A stretch of 6,067 bases of DNA from an uncultured Porphyromonadaceae bacterium (lineage in GTDB: Bacteria > Bacteroidota > Bacteroidia > Bacteroidales > Muribaculaceae): positions 1 to 6,067 of the forward strand of contig UROS01000142.1 in the NCBI GenBank assembly GCA_900549445.1. Direction: 5' to 3'. The notes under the pieces are model-generated. The model was not told the origin of the DNA, ran no database searches, and was given only the letters and a program-made list of their open reading frames with translations. A program made the translations under genes and the position numbers. This document shows positions 1 to 6,038 of this stretch, in pieces (positions within the stretch are counted from its first letter, which is position 1; each line of letters opens with the position of its first letter).

Positions 1-31
1 TACAAATATACTGAAAATCTATGACATGACA

Positions 32-74
32 AAGGCTTTCGCGCTGAATTTCAGCATGAAAGCCTTATTTTTTT
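32..74 (+). terminator. Intrinsic terminator on the plus strand, for a gene left of the window
   Basis: A 9-bp perfect stem, AAGGCTTTC (32-40) with GAAAGCCTT (58-66), encloses a second 5-bp stem, GCTGA (43-47) with TCAGC (51-55), around an ATT loop. Seven T residues follow at 68-74. The T-tract lies on the plus-strand 3' side, so it would stop transcription entering from the left. No plus-strand gene is visible in the window, so the gene it serves should lie just outside. In the minus direction only three T residues follow the stem, so it would be a weak stop for the AbiH transcript. Confidence 0.8.
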
Positions 75-90
75 AGCATGTTTAGACCAT

Positions 91-125
91 AAAAAGAGAC
101 TGCCCAAACTTGTTAGACAGTCTCT
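91..125 (-). terminator. Intrinsic terminator downstream of the AbiH gene
   Basis: AGAGACTG (95-102) and CAGTCTCT (118-125) form an 8-bp perfect stem with a 15-base loop. Read on the minus strand, the stem is followed by a run of T residues (plus-strand A at 91-95, the last one inside the stem). The orientation and the position about 127 bases beyond the AbiH stop codon make it the likely end of the AbiH transcript. The U-tract is short and the loop large, so it is weaker than a textbook terminator. Confidence 0.6.
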
Positions 126-251
126 CATAACCATTTACTCCGGGCTTTCGGCTTCTGGCTACTCGCTCAGATGGTTTTCAATTTGTGCCGGCACCGGCAC
201 CTGCGTTTTCACATCCATGCAATAGAACCTTGCGGTTGACTGGTCACACCG
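126..251. other. Intergenic stretch downstream of AbiH with short palindromes
   Basis: I see no convincing gene here. Two local symmetries stand out. GTGCCG (185-190) and CGGCAC (195-200) are separated by GCAC; the first ten bases, GTGCCGGCAC, are themselves a perfect palindrome, and CCGGCA occurs twice in tandem. Nearer the gene, TCACACCG (244-251) and CGGTGTGA (256-263) form an 8-bp hairpin overlapping the AbiH stop codon. Neither hairpin is followed by a T-tract on either strand, so neither looks like a terminator. On the minus strand the AbiH frame stays open for 30 codons after its stop (251 down to 162). Confidence 0.5.
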
Positions 252-1418
252 TCAGCGGTGTGAATGGATGCCAGCCCGGGATGCCTTGAAGTCTGAGATC
301 GTATATGGCTCCCGGGCATTGCTCTCAGACCCAATATTCAGCAATTTGCAATATCTGTTGCGGTTGGCTACGTCGCGGTCGCAATTACAGGTAAATTGCC
401 ATTCAATTTTTTCGGGATGTCGGACATGACGCAGTATTTCCTGAAAATACGGCAGGTCGACGTCGCTCATCGAGTGGCCGAGAACCGTAATCAGCTTTAC
501 ATCACTCAGCAATTCGAAAAAGCCCCTGTTTCGTCTGATGATTTCATCGCATTGCTTTGTATTGTGCCTGAAGTATTCCTCGGTCAGCCCGACAGCCTCC
601 TCGACGGCATAATATCTTATAGGCAGACGGTAGCCATGCATCCCGTCGCGCTCATCGTCATGAAAATAGGCGAGATATGCGAGTTTGTCGTTGGCAAAGT
701 AGCGGCCATGGCGGTCTTTCAGATTCGGGCGGTAACGCCGGCGCCGGACATGTTGGTGGCGCCAGCGTTCGAAAGCTTCCTCAGTATCGGTATCCCGGTG
801 ACCGAGTACCAGCGAGCCGAACGGCTGCCTGCGGTTGCCGTGTATGTAGCATATTCTGTCGGAAGCTACATCATAATGTTCTTCAAGAAACAGCGTATAG
901 TTGAAGTTGAGAAACAAAGCGTCGCGATTCAGCTCAATCATATTGCCCTTGAAGCCTTTGGCATACTGCAGTGTGTTGACCCAGCGATGAAAACGATACT
1001 GCATTTCGAACGTGCATTCGTTCACCGTGTCGGCTATGAAGTCAATCGGAGCATAAAAATCGGCGTAGGTGAACCGGTTGTCATCTTCATCTACCGTTGG
1101 CAGCCGCATATCGAGAAAATCGAAAACCTTTTCCCGGTCAAATTCGCCAAGATGCCTCTCGAAGTCGCTCCAGAGATATTTTGTAGCCCACGTGTTTCGC
1201 GGATGCGGCAGACCTTTCCCAAACATAGTTGAGAGTTCGAAGTCAAGCGGATCGTCAAAGTTGTTTAAGAGCGAGCGCGGTCCGAAAAACAGTTCGAAGA
1301 ATTTTGCGCACCATTCATCATGCTGCAGGAGATATCCGCGGAAATCCCAATATGAGGATTTCGCACCGTGATACCGGTCAAATCCGTTCCCGATAATATA
1401 AAGGTGCTCCGTTTCCAT
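252..1418 (-). CDS. AbiH-family abortive infection (phage defence) protein
   Basis: The 388-residue product carries the AbiH hallmarks in order. These are the N-terminal glycine-rich IIGNGFD (8-14) followed by HGAKSSYWDF (17-26); WSDFERHLG (83-91); FNYT (172-175); YIHGN (191-195); VLGHRD (204-209); and LGHSMSDVDLPYF (313-325). AbiH was first described in Lactococcus as an abortive-infection protein that blocks phage growth; its mechanism is not firmly established. By inference the motif order resembles SIR2-type NAD-binding proteins (GAG-x-S, TNYD, LHG, GYSLSD), with Asn173 and His193 as candidate active-site residues. There is no signal peptide or membrane segment, so it should be cytoplasmic. 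An arginine-rich patch lies at 225-230. The start at 1418 puts the glycine-rich motif at the usual distance from the N terminus, and a canonical promoter lies 34 bases upstream. The gene looks complete. The family call is strong; the activity is not shown. Confidence 0.9.
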   Translation of the reverse strand: METEHLYIIGNGFDRYHGAKSSYWDFRGYLLQHDEWCAKFFELFFGPRSLLNNFDDPLDFELSTMFGKGLPHPRNTWATKYLWSDFERHLGEFDREKVFDFLDMRLPTVDEDDNRFTYADFYAPIDFIADTVNECTFEMQYRFHRWVNTLQYAKGFKGNMIELNRDALFLNFNYTLFLEEHYDVASDRICYIHGNRRQPFGSLVLGHRDTDTEEAFERWRHQHVRRRRYRPNLKDRHGRYFANDKLAYLAYFHDDERDGMHGYRLPIRYYAVEEAVGLTEEYFRHNTKQCDEIIRRNRGFFELLSDVKLITVLGHSMSDVDLPYFQEILRHVRHPEKIEWQFTCNCDRDVANRNRYCKLLNIGSESNAREPYTISDFKASRAGIHSHR

Positions 1419-1451
1419 AATGCCGTGGCCATAAACGATATTTATCAGCTA

Positions 1452-1482
1452 CAAAATTAATTGATTTATTATCATTGTCAAA
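1452..1482 (-). promoter_or_regulatory. Bacteroidetes-type housekeeping promoter for AbiH
   Basis: On the minus strand the -33 element TTTG (1482-1479) is followed, after a spacer of exactly 19 bases, by TAATTTTG (1459-1452). This matches the Bacteroidetes -7 consensus TAnnTTTG at every fixed position. Transcription would start near 1445, giving a leader of roughly 27 bases before the AbiH start codon. The promoter begins only four bases past the GH92 stop codon and occupies the intergenic space, so AbiH appears to have its own, probably constitutive, transcription. I see no operator-like symmetry around it. Confidence 0.85.
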
Positions 1483-1486
1483 TAGA

Positions 1487-3760
1487 TTATTTGCGGGGAG
1501 TCAGAGAAAACGGCACTTCATTTTGAGAATTTACGGTGTCGGGGGTAGCCGACATATCCAGATGCAGGGTTCCCCCCTGTGCTATCTCTTTATAAGTAAT
1601 ATAATTGCGCCGCAGAGGTGATCCGTTGAGAGTTGCCGACTTCACGTATACATTATCTGAGTTGTTGGCCGGAGCTTCTATCGTGAATTTATTTCCGTTC
1701 TCGAGCGTTATAACCGCCTTGCGAAAGACCGGGCTGCCAATCACATATTGGTCTGTGCCGGGACATACCGAATAAATGCCGAGCGCACTCAGAATATACC
1801 ATGACGACATGCCGCCCTGGTCTTCATCACCGGGAAATCCTTTTTCTGACGAATTATAAAGTCGTTTCATAATCTGACGAACCCAATATTGTGTTTTCCA
1901 GGGCTGCCCGGCATAGCTGTAAAGGTAAGGCATATGCTGTATGGGCTGATTGCCGTGGGCATACTGTCCCATTCCGGCCTTTTGCATCTCTACCATTTCA
2001 TGAATCATTCCGCCGTAAGTACCTGGTCTGACCGTATCGGGGAGCGAGAATACGGAGTCGATTTTGGCGACGAAAGCCTCATCACTGCCATAGAGATCTA
2101 TCAGACCCTGCACATCGTGGAACACCGACCAGTTATAGTGCCATGCGTTGCCCTCGCAGTAAGGGCCGCCCCACTCCATCGGGTCAAAAGGTTCGATCCA
2201 CTTACCGTCGGCACCCTTTCCGCGCATGAAGCCTGTCTGTGGATCAAAGACATTCCGGTAATTATACATCTGACGGGCAAAAACTTCCTCATAATGCTTG
2301 TTGCCGGTAAGCCGGGCCAGTTGCCAGGCACAGAAATCGTCGTAAGCATATTCGAGAGTCTGCGCTGTTGAGCCGAGCGATTCGGGATACGGCACATAAC
2401 CTAACGTGAAATACTCTTTCCATCCGGCACGGCCGTTGGCACCGCCCCAAGGGCCCTTGTTCATGACTTCATGCGCATAAGCATCCAATGCTTTGGCCGG
2501 GTCAAAAGAACGTATGCCCTTGACCCATGCATCCGTAATAAGCGAAATGGAATGATTGCCGAGCATTCCGCCGGTCTCTCCGGGGCACGACCACGACGGG
2601 AGCCAGCCGCATTGTTCCTGAGCGGCAAGCAGGGCATTCATATACCGGCCCTGCATTGTGGGGTGCAGAATGACGGTAAGCGGAAACTGCGAACGGAACG
2701 TATCCCAGAATCCGTTGTCGGTGTACATATATCCTTCATATATCTTGCCGTCGTACGGGCTGTAATAGTACGGGCTGCCGTCGGGACGCAGTTCATAGAA
2801 CATACGCGAGAAGAGATTGGCACGGAACAGGCAAGAATAAAACGTGCGCATATCCTCATCGCTGCCTCCTTCCACGGCCACGCGGCCAAGCAGAGAATTC
2901 CATACGCTGCGCCCACGTTCTTTCGTTGCCTCGAGCGAACGATCGGCTCCGAGTTCCCGGTCAAGATTTATGCGTGCCTGCTCGGCCGAGATGTACGACG
3001 AAGCAATTTTCGCCTGCACCTTGCTGCCGCGTTTAAACTTCAGATAAGCACCATAGCCTTTTCCCACACCCGTGGTTGAGTGAGGCATTATGCTGTCGGT
3101 ACGGTTTTCCCACAGTCCCCAGTCGGCAAACGGAGTATCGAACTCCGCCACAAAATGGCAGCGGAAACTGCGTGAATCATTTACAAAACGCTGATTGTTG
3201 ACCCATCCGCTTACCCGCCGGTGTCCGGGATCAATATGAACGGAACTCATGTCGGTATATCCGTCGAGTACGAGCCATGCATCGCCGCCTTCGGCAGGGT
3301 ATGAGTACCGCATGTGCACGCCCCGTTCGGTAGGAGCCATCTCCGTACGGATACCGTTGTCAAGCCTGACACAGTAATAATGTGGGCGCCCGGTCTCATT
3401 GTCATGGTTGAACCGAGTCGCTCTCTTGTCCTCATTTACAACAAGCTCGCCCACTACCGGCATGAATGAATATACGGCATAGTCGCTTACCCACGGACTG
3501 CACTGATGGGCCTGTGCGAAACCGCGTATGGCATCCGCACTGTAGGCATACTTGAATCCATCGCCGTTTTTGCCGGTCTGAGGCGACCAGAAATGCACGC
3601 CGAAGGGCATCCCGGCGGTAGGATAGGTGTTGCCGTGGCTCAGTCCGAAACTGGAATCGGTGCCCTGAAGCGTGTTGACATATCCGGTATAATCCGTAGC
3701 GGCGGACATACCGGCGCCTGCACTTAGTAACATGCTCAGGGATAATATAGCTTTCTTCAT
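1487..3760 (-). CDS. Secreted GH92 exo-alpha-mannosidase, probably alpha-1,2-specific
   Basis: The 757-residue product removes terminal alpha-linked mannose in a calcium-dependent, inverting reaction. A signal peptide (about residues 1-20) without a lipobox cysteine points to the periplasm. GH92 motifs appear in order: HGNTYPTAGMPFG (42-54), TDNGFWDTFRSQFPL (347-361), GNHS (401-404), EGNAWHYNW (536-544), GNQPIQHMPYLY (603-614) and GDEDQGGMSSWY (644-655). As I recall, BT3990 of B. thetaiotaomicron uses Glu533 as acid and Asp642/Asp644 as base. Here Glu536, Asp645 and Asp647 keep exactly the same spacing. His587-Glu588 and Trp90 match the pair and the tryptophan linked to alpha-1,2 specificity in that enzyme. 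The length is typical of the family and no truncation is seen. It lies downstream of a SusC gene and a glycan-type lipoprotein, suggesting an alpha-mannoside locus. A terminator ends 13 bases before its start; I found no promoter between, so expression may depend on read-through. No Shine-Dalgarno motif is present. Confidence 0.95.
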   Translation of the reverse strand: MKKAILSLSMLLSAGAGMSAATDYTGYVNTLQGTDSSFGLSHGNTYPTAGMPFGVHFWSPQTGKNGDGFKYAYSADAIRGFAQAHQCSPWVSDYAVYSFMPVVGELVVNEDKRATRFNHDNETGRPHYYCVRLDNGIRTEMAPTERGVHMRYSYPAEGGDAWLVLDGYTDMSSVHIDPGHRRVSGWVNNQRFVNDSRSFRCHFVAEFDTPFADWGLWENRTDSIMPHSTTGVGKGYGAYLKFKRGSKVQAKIASSYISAEQARINLDRELGADRSLEATKERGRSVWNSLLGRVAVEGGSDEDMRTFYSCLFRANLFSRMFYELRPDGSPYYYSPYDGKIYEGYMYTDNGFWDTFRSQFPLTVILHPTMQGRYMNALLAAQEQCGWLPSWSCPGETGGMLGNHSISLITDAWVKGIRSFDPAKALDAYAHEVMNKGPWGGANGRAGWKEYFTLGYVPYPESLGSTAQTLEYAYDDFCAWQLARLTGNKHYEEVFARQMYNYRNVFDPQTGFMRGKGADGKWIEPFDPMEWGGPYCEGNAWHYNWSVFHDVQGLIDLYGSDEAFVAKIDSVFSLPDTVRPGTYGGMIHEMVEMQKAGMGQYAHGNQPIQHMPYLYSYAGQPWKTQYWVRQIMKRLYNSSEKGFPGDEDQGGMSSWYILSALGIYSVCPGTDQYVIGSPVFRKAVITLENGNKFTIEAPANNSDNVYVKSATLNGSPLRRNYITYKEIAQGGTLHLDMSATPDTVNSQNEVPFSLTPRK

Positions 3761-3773
3761 AAGATCTGTTCTT

Positions 3774-3812
3774 AAAAAATGCCCCCGAAGACGGTATCGG
3801 AGCCTCCGGGGG
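3774..3812 (-). terminator. Intrinsic terminator or attenuator between the lipoprotein gene and GH92
   Basis: On the minus strand CCCCCG (3812-3807) pairs with CGGGGG (3787-3782). Five further pairs inward, two of them G-U in RNA, extend the stem to about 11 bp with a 9-base loop. CA and then six T residues (3779-3774) follow. It lies 27 bases after the lipoprotein stop codon and ends 13 bases before the GH92 start codon. It should end most transcripts coming from the SusC and lipoprotein genes, or set a lower level of GH92 through partial read-through. Confidence 0.85.
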
Positions 3813-3839
3813 ATTACAATGATGGTTATCTAATTAGAA

Positions 3840-5174
3840 TTACTCTTCAAAGACTCTCTTCCATTTGAATATGCGGTAGAAGAAGGGGCGGTACCAGTCG
3901 GCGGAACCGGGAGCGTTGAAATTGTCGAAGAAGTTTGCGCAGTCGGTGTTGGTTGAGATCACCAGTTCGCCGTCGCGCGACAGAGCCGGATGGTAGTTCA
4001 GCATGTAAAGATGGTTATATGCGCCAAGCTGCAGTTCATCGAGCGGATTGGGGAATTTCAGAAGAGATTTCTTGTCCTTGAACGGCCCCCAGGGATTTTC
4101 TGAGCGCATGATTGTCAGTTCCTGTCCGAACGGGTATGCCTGGGCAAGCATATAATACCATTCATCCTCTTTGAACACCCAGGGCATTGTCACCGAGCCT
4201 TGTTCGGGAGCTATGCCCGAGTTCTGAACCTGCAGCTTCGAGGGATATTCATCCTGCCAGCCCATCTCTCCGACGTCGTTGGAGACATAGTATTCAATAC
4301 CTGAAGTAAGATCCTTTCCTTTGGTTCGGGCTACAATAGGTACATTTCCGAAAAGTTGACCATCGTTGGTCGTGCTGTAAAGATAGAGATGACCGTCCTC
4401 GCATTCCCATAGTGTAGAGCCGTAGCCGTAAGGGTTTTCGGGAATCCAGTTGTGGTCGATCGACTCCAGCTTCATATATCCCGGGTCGCCCGGTTTGCCG
4501 TCGAGGCTATAGACCGCGAGGGCAGCGTTCTGGCTGAGCATATCGCCGTTGCCGGGAGTGTAGACGCCCATCCAAATCATCTGGAGTTTGCCGTCAACGA
4601 TGGTGCCGTCGCCCGACCAATAGAGGTAATCCTGAGCGATTCCGTCGCTGTTATAGCTCGCCGCTCTCGGATGGTCGATATGAGTGCGGGCCTTGTAATA
4701 ACCCTCTGCTGTCGGGTCGGATGTCTGAATCCAGTCAGCCATCCACAGCAGATTCTCTTCTTTTCCGGCAGGCATGCCGTCCTCGGCGGTCTGTACCATT
4801 ATACTGTTGCGGGGAAAGCTGCATGCTCCGCGGGCGCGGTTTTCGGCATTGACCACACCGTAGAAGCTGTCGTTGAATGTCCACAGCACGTGTCCGCCTG
4901 GCAGTCCGACAGTGAGCACACCGTCGCCTCCGTTCCACCCGAGGGTGCGGGTGAAGAGGGCATTGTACATCTTGTCCTTATAAGCATAGACGTTCGCCTC
5001 GGTCATGCCGCTGATCTCTTCGAGATTCCACTCGGGGTTTATGTGTGGGGCGGCAAAGTTGGGGTCTTCCTTATATTCGAGCGGCAAAGCCTCGAGAGAG
5101 TCCTGGCATGCGGAAAAAGCACCGCACGCTACTGCTGCAATTGCCGGAATTATATATTTTTTGTCAAGTCTCAT
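3840..5174 (-). CDS. Predicted surface lipoprotein, beta-propeller of DUF4185/DUF5005 type
   Basis: The 444-residue product starts with a lipoprotein signal: basic MRLDKK, a hydrophobic stretch, then FSAC with Cys23 as the likely lipidated residue. Cys17 (AVAC) is a less likely alternative. The acidic QDSLE after Cys23 weakly resembles the Bacteroidetes surface-export signal. The mature part shows GGDGVLTVGLPGG (82-94), LWTFNDSFYG (97-106), RNSIMVQ (122-128), GYGSTLWE (250-257), NPWGPF (360-365) and YHPALSRDGELVISTNTD (394-411). This pattern is typical of five-bladed propeller glycosidase-like proteins of the DUF4185/DUF5005 group; some DUF4185 members are endo-D-arabinanases (GH183). The substrate here is unknown and I cannot assign catalytic residues. 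It starts 24 bases after the susC stop, in the place usually held by susD, so it is very likely in the same operon and acts on or binds the imported glycan at the cell surface. The start is supported by the signal peptide; upstream sequence is A-rich with no Shine-Dalgarno motif. Confidence 0.75.
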   Translation of the reverse strand: MRLDKKYIIPAIAAVACGAFSACQDSLEALPLEYKEDPNFAAPHINPEWNLEEISGMTEANVYAYKDKMYNALFTRTLGWNGGDGVLTVGLPGGHVLWTFNDSFYGVVNAENRARGACSFPRNSIMVQTAEDGMPAGKEENLLWMADWIQTSDPTAEGYYKARTHIDHPRAASYNSDGIAQDYLYWSGDGTIVDGKLQMIWMGVYTPGNGDMLSQNAALAVYSLDGKPGDPGYMKLESIDHNWIPENPYGYGSTLWECEDGHLYLYSTTNDGQLFGNVPIVARTKGKDLTSGIEYYVSNDVGEMGWQDEYPSKLQVQNSGIAPEQGSVTMPWVFKEDEWYYMLAQAYPFGQELTIMRSENPWGPFKDKKSLLKFPNPLDELQLGAYNHLYMLNYHPALSRDGELVISTNTDCANFFDNFNAPGSADWYRPFFYRIFKWKRVFEE

Positions 5175-5198
5175 TTTTCTGATGTTTTGGGCATCTGT

Positions 5199-6038
5199 TT
5201 AGAATATTAACTGCACACCGAAGTTGAGCACACGCTGGTTCATGTAGGTGTCTCCTGCTGAATTTGTCGAAATTTCAGGATCCTGCTGATATTTGTTGTA
5301 ATTCGTCCAGGTAAACAGGTTGTAGGCGTTCATGTAGAGACGCAGATCCTGAATTGCCTTGGGCAGAATCGTCTTGGGGAACTGATAGCTGAGATCGATT
5401 GTCTTCAGACGTATGTACCAGGCGTTGACGAGCCAGAAGTCGCTCATATATGCAGCCGGAGAGTTGATGGTTGACGGGTTGGAAGTGAGACGCGGGAATT
5501 CGATGCTTTCTCCTGCGGCCCAGCGCTCCTCGGTCCAGCGGTGAGTGTGGATGGGCTGGAACTGGCTCTTGAACGGCTCGATAGCAGTACCCTGAAGGGC
5601 GAAGCTGTAGTCAAACGCACCCTGGAAAAGCACATTGACACTGATGCCTTTCCACGAACCGCCGAACGACCATCCGAGTGTGGTGGTAGGCAGATTGGGT
5701 TTGCCGATGGCACACTTGTCGTAATCGTTGATCACGCCGTCGCCGTTGAGATCCTGATACATCAGGTCGCCCGCCTGAACGGGCACGTCGGTATTGGGGA
5801 CAGCCGGAGCACCGGGAGCGCCGGCCTTGATGGCGGCGATGTCGTCGGGCGTATAGTAGCCGATCCAATGGTAGCCGAAGGGCTGATTGATGGGATGGCC
5901 GGTCTCCATGAGCCAGGGATAGCTCTTCTGGGCTTCGTCTTTGTACAGCACTTTGTTTTTGGCATAGGAGAACACGAACGAAGTGTTGAAATCAAAGTCG
6001 CCGAAACGCTGCTGATAGGTGATGTTGCCGTCGAAACC
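5199..6038 (-). CDS. SusC-family TonB-dependent outer-membrane transporter, C-terminal fragment
   Basis: The last 279 residues of a SusC/RagA-type transporter, which imports oligosaccharides through the outer membrane using TonB energy. Numbering from the first genomic codon, the segment holds alternating strand-like stretches of a beta-barrel and the calcium-loop-like DLNGDGVINDYD (96-107). It also has GKPNLPTTTLGWSFGGSWKG (112-131), YIRLKTIDLSYQF (208-220) and LRLYMNAYNLFTWTNY (232-247). It ends in phenylalanine (GVQLIF), the usual outer-membrane barrel signal. Full SusC proteins are about 1000 residues, so the plug and most of the barrel are missing because the assembled sequence stops here; this is not a pseudogene. 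Any start codon near 6053 is false: those five codons come from adapter sequence. The next gene begins 24 bases after the TAA stop. No SusD gene is seen downstream. Confidence 0.92.
   Translation of the reverse strand, partial: GFDGNITYQQRFGDFDFNTSFVFSYAKNKVLYKDEAQKSYPWLMETGHPINQPFGYHWIGYYTPDDIAAIKAGAPGAPAVPNTDVPVQAGDLMYQDLNGDGVINDYDKCAIGKPNLPTTTLGWSFGGSWKGISVNVLFQGAFDYSFALQGTAIEPFKSQFQPIHTHRWTEERWAAGESIEFPRLTSNPSTINSPAAYMSDFWLVNAWYIRLKTIDLSYQFPKTILPKAIQDLRLYMNAYNLFTWTNYNKYQQDPEISTNSAGDTYMNQRVLNFGVQLIF

Noticed and set aside
129..176. AACCAT...ATGGTT inverted repeat in the left intergenic region
   Set aside because: Six-base arms 36 bases apart are expected by chance, and the bases between do not continue the pairing.
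1..251. Possible tRNA, small RNA gene or CRISPR repeats at the left edge
   Set aside because: No cloverleaf, no spaced direct repeats and no promoter match were seen; only terminator-like hairpins and short palindromes.
396..1232. Long plus-strand open frame of 278 codons opposite AbiH
   Set aside because: It lies wholly inside the antisense of a gene with clear family motifs, shows no recognisable domain, and has no promoter or plausible context.
2471..3079. Plus-strand open frame of 202 codons opposite GH92
   Set aside because: It is antisense to conserved GH92 coding sequence, and its composition reflects the complementary codons; no motif is seen.
3821..3851. Possible GH92 promoter: TTTG (3851-3848), 19-base spacer, TAACCATC
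   Set aside because: The spacing is right but the -7 box matches only TA of TAnnTTTG, and transcripts from it would meet the terminator at once.
4452..5210. Plus-strand open frame of 252 codons opposite the propeller lipoprotein gene
   Set aside because: It covers the lipoprotein signal region and the start of that gene on the other strand and has no recognisable domain.
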